A DNA stretch of 62,313 nt from an uncultured Chloroflexota bacterium (GTDB taxonomy: Bacteria; Chloroflexota; Anaerolineae; Aggregatilineales; Phototrophicaceae): NCBI GenBank assembly GCA_903864435.1, contig CAIPFY010000274.1:1-62313 (forward strand), read 5' to 3'. The position numbers and the translations under genes were made by a program. Positions 9,314 to 19,800 of this stretch are shown here, piece by piece. Within the stretch, counting starts at the first letter, position 1, and every line of letters starts with the position of its first letter. The notes beneath the pieces are model-generated. The model was given only the letters and a program-made list of their open reading frames with translations. It did no database searches and had not been told where the DNA came from.

Positions 9314-9616
9314 CTAGTCTGTGTTGCTGGCCGCCACAGACTGATCGGAAGACTCGCGCTCGGTGACAGCGGCGTGCAGTTTGGACTTGAGATCAGCCGA
9401 GGTTTCGGCTAGTTTGATGACCTTGTTCTGGATGTTGTTCAGGTAAGAAATTTGCGCGCCCGCGCCAAAATTGCCAGCGAAGAACGAAGCGGCCAGCGCC
9501 GCCATTGCCGCATCCAGCGCGATCTTCGCAATATTCATCGTGTCTTCAAAGGTGCCGAACGTGTCACCCATACGGCGCACTTCATCGTAATTCATACCAC
9601 CGGGGCCGACTGGCAT
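9314..9616 (-). CDS. Small ESX-type helical protein
   Basis: 100 residues starting at ATG 9616 behind AAAGGAT. It is predicted almost wholly helical, with an Ala-rich central stretch (DAAMAALAASFFAGNFGAG) and a C-terminal helix (NKVIKLAETSADLKSKLH). There is no Trp and no WXG motif, and the central segment is unusually small-residue rich and hydrophobic. Size, strand and position among three WXG100-like genes suggest a secreted partner or pore-like substrate of the type VII motor. No YxxxD/E secretion signal is seen at its C-terminus. Assignment is by context. Confidence 0.6.
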   Translation of the reverse strand: MPVGPGGMNYDEVRRMGDTFGTFEDTMNIAKIALDAAMAALAASFFAGNFGAGAQISYLNNIQNKVIKLAETSADLKSKLHAAVTERESSDQSVAASNTD

Positions 9617-9654
9617 GGTGTTTATCCTTTCGCGTTACCGATTGTGGGCCAAGA

Positions 9655-9984
9655 CTAAAATACCGAGTCGAACAGGTCGCCAATTTCGTTGGCGGTGTTC
9701 ATCACTTCACTGTCCACACTATCGAACATATCTGTCGCAAAATTCAGCCCGCCCATGAAGCCGCCGATGGCAGCGATCAACTGAGCGACTTCGGGCATGA
9801 ACCGCAGCATAATCTCGTTCTGGTAGAAGGCATCGGCATCCGCGCCATTCCATTCCACGCCGAAGATGCCTTCCGCAAGGTTGGAAATGCCCGTCTGTCC
9901 CGCTTGAATATCGGCGATTTGTTTTTGAACAACCGAGACGAGTTCCGATTGAAATGCGTCCGGCAGGAATTGAAATAAACTCAT
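9655..9984 (-). CDS. WXG100-family protein (with WNG motif)
   Basis: 109 residues, helix-turn-helix prediction. The turn carries WNGADADAFYQNE near residue 45, a WXG motif as in ESAT-6/WXG100 proteins, which are secreted as helical hairpin dimers by EccC/EssC motors. The second half is hydrophobic (LIAAIGGFMGGLNFATDMF), more so than in classical family members. It starts at ATG 9984 behind GGAGAG and follows the preceding gene by 11 bases, so the two are co-transcribed. Confidence 0.72.
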   Translation of the reverse strand: MSLFQFLPDAFQSELVSVVQKQIADIQAGQTGISNLAEGIFGVEWNGADADAFYQNEIMLRFMPEVAQLIAAIGGFMGGLNFATDMFDSVDSEVMNTANEIGDLFDSVF

Positions 9985-9995
9985 GAGGACTCTCC

Positions 9996-10298
9996 TTAAC
10001 GACCTGTAAAGCGCCCGGCGATGGATTGGGTGGTGTCATCGTGTGCTTGAACAGCGGTGCGCAGTTCGTTGATGAGGTCTTGCAGGTAATCCGACAGGCG
10101 GCTGATGGAAGCCACACCGCGATCGCTCATTGCACTGCTAAAAGCCGCGCCGCCGCGACCTTTCAACACGCCACTTTCCATCTGGTCAGCCACTTGGCGC
10201 AGGCCGTTGCTGGTCGTCTGAAGCTGGTCGAGCATCCCCTGAAGGTGGGAGATCATTCCCTCAACCGCTTCCGGGTTCATATAATAATCGTAACTCAC
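9996..10298 (-). CDS. WXG100/ESAT-6-like protein lacking the Trp
   Basis: 100 residues forming two predicted helices: residues 8-42 (EAVEGMISHLQGMLDQL) and 58-95 (SISRLSDYLQDLINELRTAV). The hairpin turn reads LKGRGGAAF in the place of WXG, so the overall WXG100 layout is kept with Arg for Trp. Such variants often form heterodimers with a WXG-containing partner, and the adjacent genes supply candidates. ATG 10298 follows AAAGGAT at good spacing. Confidence 0.75.
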   Translation of the reverse strand: MSYDYYMNPEAVEGMISHLQGMLDQLQTTSNGLRQVADQMESGVLKGRGGAAFSSAMSDRGVASISRLSDYLQDLINELRTAVQAHDDTTQSIAGRFTGR

Positions 10299-10334
10299 GG
10301 TAAATCCTTTCGACTATCTGCCCAATAGAGGACG

Positions 10335-10640
10335 CTAGTTGAACGAAATTTCGATTTTGACTTTGCACTCATTCTCAGCATCGTCAAACTTGGCGCAGGT
10401 GTCGGTGATCTTGGTGGCAGTTTCGCTCAGGGCGTTCGACAGACGACCCAGAGCCGGGGTGAGCGTGCTTTCAAATTCTTCGTAAAAGACGTTCGCGCCC
10501 TGACCAATCCACTCGCCATCTTGCAGCGTTTGGCACTGCTGCTGCATTTGCGCGTAGAGCTGTTTGATGTCGTCGGAAAGGTGTTCAAGCGCGGCGGAAC
10601 ACATAGCCATCTCGTCATACTCAATGCGGATCGTGATCAT
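10335..10640 (-). CDS. WXG100-family protein (with WIG motif)
   Basis: 101 residues from ATG 10640, chosen over the longer open frame (to 10730) because it follows GAGGGA and because the upstream codons do not fit the family. Helix 1 ends in a turn with GEWIGQGANVFYEEFES, a clear WXG motif, and helix 2 follows (ALGRLSNALSETATKITDT). It is the first gene of the minus-strand WXG100 operon and the best family match of the four. Confidence 0.85.
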   Translation of the reverse strand: MITIRIEYDEMAMCSAALEHLSDDIKQLYAQMQQQCQTLQDGEWIGQGANVFYEEFESTLTPALGRLSNALSETATKITDTCAKFDDAENECKVKIEISFN

Positions 10641-10720
10641 ATTGCTTTGTCTTTCCCTCACTCTTATTGCTCGGAGAAATACGAAAAGAAGTGTCGTGCT
10701 TGTGGTTGCGCATTTATGAC

Positions 10721-10749
10721 ATAAAATCACGTTTACCAGATGGTGTCAA
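10721..10749 (-). promoter_or_regulatory. Candidate promoter of the WXG100 operon
   Basis: On the minus strand TTGACA (10744-10749 on the plus coordinates) and TTTTAT (10721-10726) are separated by 17 bases. The consensus -35 box and optimal spacing support it. The first start codon lies about 80 bases downstream. Confidence 0.5.
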
Positions 10750-11109
10750 TAGATTACCATTGATTTCAAGTAAAATCGGGTTGAATTTTAAGATATTACC
10801 AATTTACAAAATTTATTTTTATTTACGAAATTGCGTTAAAGTATGAATATTTGGTTTCTATTATTGCAATTGCCATTAGAAGACATAAATTGTTGTATGA
10901 TTGAGCAGGTTGGATTGTGCAGCAAATTGTAAGGGGAAAAAGTACCGTTTTTTGATTTTTTATGTCCTGTTCGGGGCGATGGGTGGGGGACGGCACGATG
11001 CACAAATTTCCAAATTGGGATCGCCCCCGAATGAACTGGTTTTTTGCAAGTTTTTATAGCTGATAGGTCTAACCGGGCATACCACAATGCTTGAGAGATA
11101 GGTCTTTGC
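10750..11109. other. AT-rich divergent intergenic region
   Basis: About 360 bases between the two arms of the secretion locus, clearly richer in A and T than the flanking genes. It must contain the promoter for the plus-strand operon beginning at 11110, but no consensus pair was convincing. The base composition may also mark a binding region for a nucleoid protein or regulator. No gene is seen. Confidence 0.4.
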
Positions 11110-11343
11110 ATGATGAACATGCTGCAAACATTGCAAATCGCAGGGTTGTTGGTGGCGGTGTCATTGGCGGCGCTGCTCGTTTCGTTCCTGTTGAACACTT
11201 CTCGCGTGCGGCTGGTTCGCCTGCGCCAGCAGCGTCAGCAAACCCGCGCCGAGTCCCCGGCTACGAAGGCGGCGCGGCCTCCAGTGGCTTCTGATGACAG
11301 TGTGACGGGGATTTACCGCCCGCCAAAGGACACGTCATCGTGA
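11110..11343 (+). CDS. Small single-pass membrane protein of the secretion locus
   Basis: 77 residues. A single hydrophobic segment (about residues 10-28, IAGLLVAVSLAALLVSFLL) is followed by a basic patch (RVRLVRLRQQRQQ) and a polar tail, predicting N-out/C-in topology with a short cytoplasmic tail. No family is recognised. Its stop overlaps the GTG start of the PP2C gene, so it is the first gene of the plus-strand operon and translationally coupled to it. A small accessory subunit of the membrane complex is a reasonable guess from position only. Confidence 0.65.
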   Translation: MMNMLQTLQIAGLLVAVSLAALLVSFLLNTSRVRLVRLRQQRQQTRAESPATKAARPPVASDDSVTGIYRPPKDTSS

Positions 11344-12575
11344 ATGTGCCGTCTGATGTGGAGTACCGTTTATACCTGAAATCTCCCGGAGAAACTGCGC
11401 TCAAGCGTGCCATCCCCGGCGAATGCTTCGAGGGGACGCTCGTCTCGCTGCTCCCCGGAATACCGCCGCGTTTCCTGTTCGTGGCAGATGGTTCGCCGTG
11501 TTTGAGCGCGGGAATGCCCAAGCCGCTGCTGTGGGTGAACGGGCAGCCGATACAGGGCGCGGCCATTGTGGAACACGGGACGCTCCTGCAAATCGGCGAT
11601 AAACCCTATGAAGCGATGATTCAGCGGTATGAACGCGCCACCGACCCCACCGTGCCGCATCGTCCGGCGGGGCTGGATGCAGCGGTGGCGGCTGTGCGTG
11701 CTAATGTTCCGTTTTACGGTGGGTGCGCTGCCGACCTCTATCTGGGGCGGCGTGCAGTGCAGGAGGATTTCATCGGCTGCGGGATGCTGTCGGGCAGCGA
11801 TCAGTTGTGGATCGTTGCGGATGGGGTGGGCGGCGAATCGCAGGGGGATGTTGCCAGCGAATTTGCTACCCGCTGGACGTTGTGGCGCTATTTTCAGTTG
11901 GCGGAGGCGGCGCTGGCGAACAACCAATCGCCCCCACCGGCTGCATGGCGCTTGCAAACTGCCATCACCGAAGCCAATCAGCAGTTGATCGCCTTCAGCA
12001 CCTATTTGCATAAGGCCAGCAAGCGGAAAGATGATGAGATGCGGCTGGTGACGACCACGCTCACCGCCGCCGCGCTGTATCAGAATCGCTGGTGCATGGC
12101 ACAGGTGGGCAACTCGGCGGCCTATATGTACCGCGTTCATCGCAACGAGATGCGCGAATGGACTACGCACAGCCACGTCTATGAAGGCGAAATCTTGCGC
12201 TACAGCGTGGGCAATCCGCACGGTTTTACGGTGCATCTGCATGAGGAAGACGCGCATCTGGGCGACCTGCTGCTGCTGTGTACCGATGGTCTGACGCGCT
12301 GCATGAGCTATGAGGAACTTCAGAATTTTCTGTTCAAAGTGGCGATTAATGATCTGTCGTGGGAACAGCTTCCCAGCCGCTTGATTGGTGTATCGAAAGA
12401 ACGAGATGCTGCGGATAACGTGGCGGTGGTGCTAGGCCGCGTGATGGAACAACCGCAGCGGCGGGCCGCTGCACCGGCGAACCCGCGCATCACGCTGGAT
12501 GCGCCATTGCAGCCCGCCCCGTTGTTCACCCCGAAGAAATCGGGGGGGCTGTTCGGCATTTTCAAGCGCGATTAG
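11340..12575 (+). CDS. PP2C-type protein Ser/Thr phosphatase with N-terminal FHA-like domain
   Basis: 411 residues, GTG start overlapping the previous stop. Residues about 8-95 form a beta-rich domain ending VNGQPIQGAAIVEHGTLLQIG, similar to the C-terminal half of FHA domains, but without an evident GR/SxxH pair. The PP2C (PPM) domain spans about 125-370 with all metal-site motifs: RRAVQED, VADGVGG, TTLTAAAL, QVGNSAAY, LLLCTDGL and DNVAVV. A Pro-rich tail ends GLFGIFKRD. It should dephosphorylate Ser/Thr residues in the cytoplasm and counter the kinase encoded at 22249. Metal ligands are all present, so activity is likely. Confidence 0.9.
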   Translation: MNVPSDVEYRLYLKSPGETALKRAIPGECFEGTLVSLLPGIPPRFLFVADGSPCLSAGMPKPLLWVNGQPIQGAAIVEHGTLLQIGDKPYEAMIQRYERATDPTVPHRPAGLDAAVAAVRANVPFYGGCAADLYLGRRAVQEDFIGCGMLSGSDQLWIVADGVGGESQGDVASEFATRWTLWRYFQLAEAALANNQSPPPAAWRLQTAITEANQQLIAFSTYLHKASKRKDDEMRLVTTTLTAAALYQNRWCMAQVGNSAAYMYRVHRNEMREWTTHSHVYEGEILRYSVGNPHGFTVHLHEEDAHLGDLLLLCTDGLTRCMSYEELQNFLFKVAINDLSWEQLPSRLIGVSKERDAADNVAVVLGRVMEQPQRRAAAPANPRITLDAPLQPAPLFTPKKSGGLFGIFKRD

Positions 12576-12614
12576 TGGGCGGTTGGGGCTGTAGAGAATG
12601 AGGATGGAAAGAGA

Positions 12615-15600
12615 ATGATGCGCGTGGATAAATTTCGGTTCATAGGGTTGCTCATCCTCGTTCTGCTCGTGCTGCCGGCTGCCGCACAGGAGGACAAGCC
12701 GCCGCTGCTGGCCTCGCTATTCAGCCAGACAGTGCTGGATGAGCGCACGATTCAGCTGGATTTGAACGTGCTGCGTGCCGATGGTACGGCCTTACGCAGC
12801 CTGAGTCCCTCCAACATCACCACGACCGTCCCTTCGGGGCGAGAGTCGATCACCTTAGCGACGGTGAGCGCCGCGCCGCTGCCGCTGGATGCCCGTCAAC
12901 CGCTGTCGCTGGTGCTGGTGGTTGATCTGACCGATTCGATGGCGATCAACGCGCTACGCAGCGAACTGCCGATTTTTGTGCGCGGTCTGTCCGCTTTCCC
13001 CGGCGCGGAACTTTCGGTTATCCGCTTCACCAATCAGGTGTTGCCAGAGCGTCCGTTCGCTTCGGATTTCGATGCAGTTGCCAGCGAAATTGCGGGGTTT
13101 AACGTCGAACGGGTGGGGATTAACTCGAATGTGGTCGTAGATGCCATGCGTGCCGCGACGGATGTCGTCAGCCGTGCTTACACGGTCAACCCCAACCGCG
13201 AGTATGTGATCGTGATGGTGACGGATGCGGTGGATACCGTGTTTGGCAATCAGGGAGCAGTGAGCGAAATTGTCCTGCGGGCGACGAACGCCAATGCCCG
13301 CCTGTACGTCATCGCCATGCCATCCTTCGGCGCACCCCCTTCTGCGCCGGATAACGAGCTTCCGAATCAACTGGTGGGGCAGATCGGCGGGTTCGCGTAT
13401 GTGTTCCCTTCGGATGGCAAGCTGGATCGGGATAACGCGGCCTTATTCTTAGGGGGGCGTATCGCGGATTTACAAGCGGTACTGGCTTCCCGATTCCGGG
13501 TGGTGGTGTCGTTAGATGCGCTGCACGGGCAGGGACTCAGCGGGAATCTGCCGCTGCAACTCACCATCAAAGAAGGCGAGTCCAGCGGCATTATAGACAC
13601 CCTGCTGGATTACAGCGAAACGGAATACCGGGTGCAGTTTGCGGGGTTACAGCCCAACCAACAAGTGACCGGGCAGGTAGATTTGCAGGTGCAAGTTCAA
13701 CCGCCTGCTGCGGGCTATCAGTATCAATTCGTGATTGATGGCGAGGAACCGATTGTCTGTGCCGACCCGGCCTTGCCCGCCTGTCGTTGGGATACCGGCG
13801 TGACTGCCCCCGGCCTGCGCGTGGTAGGCGTGAACGTGCTTTCCGGCGGCACTACGGTAGCCTCCACGCTGCTGCCGCTGAACGTCTACCGTACCGATTT
13901 GAACGTGGCTGACCTGCCGCCCTATATCGCCGGGGATGTATCGCTGACCGTTTCGACCAGCGGCCTCGCCGGAACAGGGACAAGTCAGGATGGCGCGGAT
14001 ACGGCGATCTTGTATGCCACCCTCAACGGGCGCACCGAACGGGTGCAAACGCAGGCCGTCGGACGCGACTCGACCAAAATCACGTTCAATGTAGACCAAC
14101 TGCGGGCGCTGGCTGGCTTGGATGATTTAGCCTCATCGGTTTCGCTGCGCTTGAACGTGGAACTGATGAATCAGGCACGCGGGCTGCTGATTAGCCGATG
14201 GGACAGCGCGGCGGATATAGAAGCCGTTTTCACACCGGGCGCGTTTGTGTTCACCGAACCCGCGCAAGGCGTGGATGCAACCGGCAGCATTCCCGTGACG
14301 CTTTCCACCCGTCCGGCGCTGCCCGAAAGCCTGCCGGTGCGCTATGAAATTCTGGTCAACGATCAGGTGATGCCCTGCGACCAGAGTACGCCTTCGTGCT
14401 TGTGGGATACCACGACCTTCTTGCCATCTCCCGCACGCAGCGGCACGCTGATTAACCAGACGGCGGGCGGCATGAACACGCTGATAGGCCGGGTATACGT
14501 GCAAGATACGCTGCTGGCTGAAACCCGCCCCTTAAGCATGAACGTGTATCAAACCGATCTGGCGCTGCTCATCCCGCAGGCGGCTGTCGGCACCGTCCCG
14601 GTTACGGTGGACACGCGCCGTTACGGGAATGCGGGCAACCTGCTTATTTTCACCCTGACGTATGAGGGCGGGCAAGCCTTCGAGCGCACCGCACAGGTGG
14701 ATGACAGCGGCGAGACAATTTTCAGTCTGAATCTGGACGAGCTACAAGCGCAAAACCCCGCCGCCGATGGCGATGGGACGGCTGACCTGACGATTAGCGC
14801 CAGCCTCGTCAACAATACACAGAATAACCGTCTGGTCGCCATCAGCGGCGAACAGGCCGTTCGCGCAGCCTATACCCCGGCATATCGCGTGGCGGTTACG
14901 GGAATCGAAAGTACGGTGATCGAAGGTGATCTGCCTCTGATTTCGTTCGACGCGCTGCCGACCTTGACCGTGACCGCCGACCCTGCCCCGGTGGCGCTGC
15001 TGGGCGACCAACTGGTGCTGTACCGTCTGGCGACAGAGGGTGATGAACATACCGAACTGGCACGTTCCGAGCAGGGGACGCTCTCCATCCCCCTGACCGC
15101 AGCCGCGCTGAACGTGGGGATGAATGCCTTCAAAGCGGCGGTAGTGCGCGGAGAAACAGTGATCGCCGAGTCGCCTGTGGTAGCCTTCAACACCTACCGC
15201 GCACTAACAGGTGTTTCCATCCTTCCCGAAGCGAACGCGCTGGATACCGATGCTTTCAGCGGCACGCCCATCATCCGCGTGAACAGCGCCGGCTTCCCGG
15301 ATGCTGGCGTGATTCGCGTGTTCGTGGATGGGGAGCAGGCCATCCCGGATGTGGCAGCGGGGCAGAACAGCAACAGCCTTGTGGATGTGGCGTGGACGGT
15401 GCAGGCTTTGTACTTCAACAGCACCAGCACGCCGGATGCGACCCGCACCGTCCAACTGCGCGTGGATTTGCTGGATGTGAATGGGCGACTGCTGCTAGGG
15501 CGCTATGAGCAGGTGAATGTGGTGCTGCGTCCGGTGACGGTGGTCAGCCTCGCCCTCAGCGGCTTGAGCGATGGCGATACGATTTACGCGGACGCGCCCA

Positions 15601-16793
15601 TCGAATTGACCGCCAGCCTTGCGCCCGATCTGGGGCGGCAGGCCATTTACACCCTCGCGCTGGATGACCCCGGTCAGGGGGTGAACACCCAAGATCATCG
15701 GGTGATCGCCAGTGCCAGTTCGCAGGACTCCGTGCTGCGGTTCACGCCGAGCAGCGTCAACATGCAGCCCGGTTTGCATCACCTGATCGTCAGCGCCAAC
15801 GCGGTAGCCACCGATGCGCCGCTGCTGGATGACGCCACCTTGAATGTGCGCGTGGTAGACCGCCTGACCATTCAACCTTTCGGCGATTTCCATGTTGACC
15901 CCATCCGGGGCAGCGGGACACTGCGCGGCAAGACGCAACTGCAACTGCTGACGGGCGCGAATTACCCCGGCGCGACCAAACTCCTGTTGAGTTTCCAGCC
16001 CGACGATGCGGCAATTTCGGCAGTTCCGCTGCGGATTGTCGAAGTGACTCTCGATCAGAACCAGCCCGTGACAGCCGACGTAGATTGGCAGTCGCAGGTG
16101 TTCACCATGCTAAACGTCAATCAGGCGATTCCGGGGCGGCTGACGATGGAAATGCTGGACACCAATAACCAGCGCGTGTATGAGTTCAGCGGGGTGTATA
16201 CCCTCCTACCGGATGATACGCTGCCGTTTTACATCTGGTTGCCGATCATCGTGATAGCCGGCGTGTTCGCGCTGATTAACCTGCGTGGGACGATGCGAGC
16301 CTACCGGTTGTTCCAGATCGAGCGCAACCAGCGCCCGCCCGCCCCCGGCAATCAGGCCAACGCGAATCTCACCCGCCCCGTGTCGAAGGATTTGGAAGGG
16401 GCGGTGCTGGCCTACTATGTACGCAAAGACGAGCGCGATACGAATATCAAGCTGTTCACCTATCTGGAATACATGCTGTGCCTGACGGTGGGGCGCAAAG
16501 TCCCCGGCACACGCCGCCAACCGCCGCCAGACATCATGTTCGATAGTCAGTCGGTCAGCCGCCATGTGGGGCGCATCATCATGGAAAACGGCGAATGGCG
16601 CTTCTACCCGGAGAAAGACCAGATCAAGCGGTTGAAAGCGAACGGCATTCCGTTTGAGCAGAGCCAGCACTGGGACAAGGATAAGCATTACGTTCGCATG
16701 ACGGCAGACATTCAGATCAGCGCCGATGCGGATAACTATTACCTTTTTGAACTGATGAGCAGTCAGGAAGCCATGCGACGGCTTAAGTCATAG
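12615..16793 (+). CDS. Giant exported von Willebrand A protein with membrane anchor and cytoplasmic FHA domain
   Basis: 1392 residues. A signal peptide (about 1-26) leads into a VWA domain beginning near residue 95, with the MIDAS-like motif VVDLTDSM (Asp104; Thr and Ser complete the DxTxS form). Several Ig-like beta repeats follow, three with similar segments such as NVYRTDLNV, NVYQTDLAL and FNTYRALTG. One membrane helix (about 1204-1226, YIWLPIIVIAGVFALINL) precedes a cytoplasmic tail. The tail contains an FHA domain (about 1285-1390) with LTVGRK, SVSRHVGRI and KANGIP, that is, the Arg, Ser-Arg-His and Asn needed for phosphothreonine binding. It can therefore link an extracellular adhesive or scaffold region to phosphosignals inside. 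Its place upstream of the EccC motor suggests a structural role in the machine. Confidence 0.82.
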   Translation: MMRVDKFRFIGLLILVLLVLPAAAQEDKPPLLASLFSQTVLDERTIQLDLNVLRADGTALRSLSPSNITTTVPSGRESITLATVSAAPLPLDARQPLSLVLVVDLTDSMAINALRSELPIFVRGLSAFPGAELSVIRFTNQVLPERPFASDFDAVASEIAGFNVERVGINSNVVVDAMRAATDVVSRAYTVNPNREYVIVMVTDAVDTVFGNQGAVSEIVLRATNANARLYVIAMPSFGAPPSAPDNELPNQLVGQIGGFAYVFPSDGKLDRDNAALFLGGRIADLQAVLASRFRVVVSLDALHGQGLSGNLPLQLTIKEGESSGIIDTLLDYSETEYRVQFAGLQPNQQVTGQVDLQVQVQPPAAGYQYQFVIDGEEPIVCADPALPACRWDTGVTAPGLRVVGVNVLSGGTTVASTLLPLNVYRTDLNVADLPPYIAGDVSLTVSTSGLAGTGTSQDGADTAILYATLNGRTERVQTQAVGRDSTKITFNVDQLRALAGLDDLASSVSLRLNVELMNQARGLLISRWDSAADIEAVFTPGAFVFTEPAQGVDATGSIPVTLSTRPALPESLPVRYEILVNDQVMPCDQSTPSCLWDTTTFLPSPARSGTLINQTAGGMNTLIGRVYVQDTLLAETRPLSMNVYQTDLALLIPQAAVGTVPVTVDTRRYGNAGNLLIFTLTYEGGQAFERTAQVDDSGETIFSLNLDELQAQNPAADGDGTADLTISASLVNNTQNNRLVAISGEQAVRAAYTPAYRVAVTGIESTVIEGDLPLISFDALPTLTVTADPAPVALLGDQLVLYRLATEGDEHTELARSEQGTLSIPLTAAALNVGMNAFKAAVVRGETVIAESPVVAFNTYRALTGVSILPEANALDTDAFSGTPIIRVNSAGFPDAGVIRVFVDGEQAIPDVAAGQNSNSLVDVAWTVQALYFNSTSTPDATRTVQLRVDLLDVNGRLLLGRYEQVNVVLRPVTVVSLALSGLSDGDTIYADAPIELTASLAPDLGRQAIYTLALDDPGQGVNTQDHRVIASASSQDSVLRFTPSSVNMQPGLHHLIVSANAVATDAPLLDDATLNVRVVDRLTIQPFGDFHVDPIRGSGTLRGKTQLQLLTGANYPGATKLLLSFQPDDAAISAVPLRIVEVTLDQNQPVTADVDWQSQVFTMLNVNQAIPGRLTMEMLDTNNQRVYEFSGVYTLLPDDTLPFYIWLPIIVIAGVFALINLRGTMRAYRLFQIERNQRPPAPGNQANANLTRPVSKDLEGAVLAYYVRKDERDTNIKLFTYLEYMLCLTVGRKVPGTRRQPPPDIMFDSQSVSRHVGRIIMENGEWRFYPEKDQIKRLKANGIPFEQSQHWDKDKHYVRMTADIQISADADNYYLFELMSSQEAMRRLKS

Positions 16794-16805
16794 GAACAGG
16801 TGATT

Positions 16806-19800
16806 ATGGCAGTGGTCGAAAAACCCTCTCCAGCGGGTGCATTTGGTGAAACAGGCGATTCTAAGCTGTTCAACCGTCCGCCGCGTGTGCAGCCGATGAT
16901 TGTGCCGAAGGAGATTGAAGTCCCCGCGCCGCCCGAATTTGAGGAGCCGCCGGGGAATCGCATCAATTTTGGGCAGATTATTCGCATGGTGATGACCGCC
17001 GCGCCTATGCTGGTGTATGCCATCCTCGCGCCTACCCTCAGTTCGAGTAGTTCGGCGGGCGGGTTTGCTTTCATCCGCGTGTTAGCGCCGCTAATGACGA
17101 TTGGTTCGACGGTGCTGCTGGCGGTGTGGCAGATTGATAAAGCCGAGAAGCGCAAGCTGGAACGTGAAGCGGAAAAAGCCACCAAGACAGGCATCAATTA
17201 CCGCAAGCGCATCAAGCAGGTAGAGATCGAACTCAACGAACTGTATGCCGAACAGTTGGGCATTCTGGAGCGCATGAACCCCTCGATTGCTGAACTGCAA
17301 AAGCGGCTACCGGTAGCGAAACTGGATGGCAGCGTCCACTATGCCGACAGCCGCCTGTGGGAGCGCCTGCCTTCGCATACCGATTTCCTGCAACTGCGCG
17401 TGGGGGCAACTGTTCTGCCCACGCCGAACACGGTGATCTACCCCAACTTGCTCGAATATGCGCTGCCGAATGAGCAGCAAGGCGACCTCGAAAACGCGGT
17501 CAAACTGGGCGAAAAATTCCAGTATCTAGTGGGTGCGCCGCTGCTGATTAACCTGCGCGAACGCGGCGCGGTGGGCGTGGTGGGGCGCGATACCGAGCGC
17601 CGCCTGTCGCTGGTGCGTGCCATGTTGATGCAACTGGTGGTGCATCATGCGCCGAACGATGTGTCGTTGTTCATCATTGCGCCGGAGGACAGCGAGCGCG
17701 AACCCAATCAGCAGCGGTGGGCATGGGCGCGTTACCTGCCGCACTGCAACGAAGATATTGATGTGAAGCGCAACAAGCAGAAGGGCGACTGGGTGGCGAC
17801 CGACCAAGACCGTGCCACCTTAGTGCTATCGCGCTTGCTTACGCTGCTCAACCGCCGCCGCGACTATCTGGAAGCGCAGGAAGGTGCTGAACTCCAGCGG
17901 CATATTGTGGTGGTGGTGGATACGCTTGACCCGCAGTGGACGGAGCATCCGGTGTTCTCTACGCTGCTCACACTGCACGCCGAGTTGAGCTTTTCGGCGG
18001 TGTTCATCACGCCGGACATTCAGTACGTTTCGGGCGCGGCAACGGCGATTGTGCGGCTGGACATGGAAGCCGAAGGCGTGGCGCTGTGGTATGGCGAAAC
18101 GGGCGAAGGCGGTGTGCGTTACCCGGCGGTGTCGTGGGATAACGAGGATACCCGTCCACAGGGCAACAAGCCCAAAAGCCCGAAGGCGCAATCGCAGTTA
18201 GATGCGCCTGTGCGCCCCGATGCGCCGCTGCCGCCGCCTTACCCCGCCGACCCGAACTGGCATTTGCTGCGCGAGGATTTCAAAGGATACATTCGCACCG
18301 ACGAGTGTGAATTACGCACGGCGCGGCAGATTGCATTCGACCATTTGCAGTATGCCCTGCTCAAAACAGCGGGCAGCGAGAGCGACATCCCCAACTTCGT
18401 GCCGTTCCTCGAAATGTACAACGCCCGTCATGTCGAAGATATTGATTTGCAGAACAAGTGGTTCCGTCCGGTGGATTACTCTAAACGGCTGGACGACAAA
18501 ATCCCGTTTGAAGTGCCGATTGGCCGAACCAAGAACAACGAACTGTTCCGCTTCAACCTGCAAGATCAGATTGATGGGCCGCATGGTCTGGCGGCTGGCA
18601 CGACGGGCGCGGGCAAAAGCGAACTGCTGCAAACACTGGTGGCGGCGCTGGCGATTGAGCATCACCCCTACTATTTGGCCTTCTTCCTGATTGACTACAA
18701 GGGCGGCAGCACCTTCAGCGTATTCGAGAAGATGCCGCACACGGTCGGCAACGTGTCCGATCTGGATGCAACACAGGCCGAACGGGCGCTCGTCGCGCTC
18801 AAAAGCGAACTGCGCTACCGCAAAAGCGTATTCCGCGAGGTGAACGTTGCCAACATCAACGAGTATCACCAGATTTTCATGGAATATCAGGAGTTCCGAC
18901 GCTCCGGCAGGCCATCACCACGCGGGATTAAGCTCCCCGCGCTGATGCAACCCGTTCCGCATCTGGTCATCATCATTGACGAATTCGCGGAATTGAAGCA
19001 GGAACTGGCACACTTCATGCCGGAAATGTCGCGTATCGCCCGCGTGGGGCGCAGCCTCGGCGTTCACCTGATTCTGGCGACGCAGCGCCCGTCCGGTGCG
19101 GTCAGCGAAGAAATCCGTGCCAACTCGCAATTCGCGCTGTGTCTGCGCGTGAAATCGGTAGCGGACAGCCGCGATATGATCCGCGCCAGTGATGCGGCCT
19201 ATCTGCCCAACGAAATTCGCGGACGCGCCTATCGCCAGCGCGGGAACGACCCGATTGAGCAGTTTCAGGCGGCATATGTCGGGATGGAGTACAAGCCGGA
19301 AGGGGAAAGTATCCCTTCGCAAAAGCGGTCAGCAGGGTTCATGATTTACTGGGGCGCGAGTGACGCGCAGAACCCATCGGGAAGCCACCGCTATCAACCC
19401 CCGCACGAACCCGGACGCACAGCCTCCACCAAGCGCGTGACGAGCGAAATCAGCGCGGTGGGTTCGGTAGAAATCACACAGGCCACCAAAGGCAAAGTGG
19501 TGGATAACATCGTTAAGCACATCGTCAACTTCACCGAAGGGCTGGAGGATTATGTGCCGCTATCGCGCCTGTTCCAGGAAGGACTGCCGCCCGATATTAC
19601 TCTGAACGAAGTGATCGCCCGCACCGAGGCGGTGCGGCTGGAATATGTGATCGAACTGGGCAAAAAGCGCCTGTCTGCAACGGCGGATGAGCAACAGCGG
19701 GCAGACGCGGCGCTGGCACTGCGGGATCGGGTGGTGACGATTGACCCGCGCAATCCTGATAAGCCGCAGTACCGTTGGGAGTGGTCGCCGGACTACTGGG

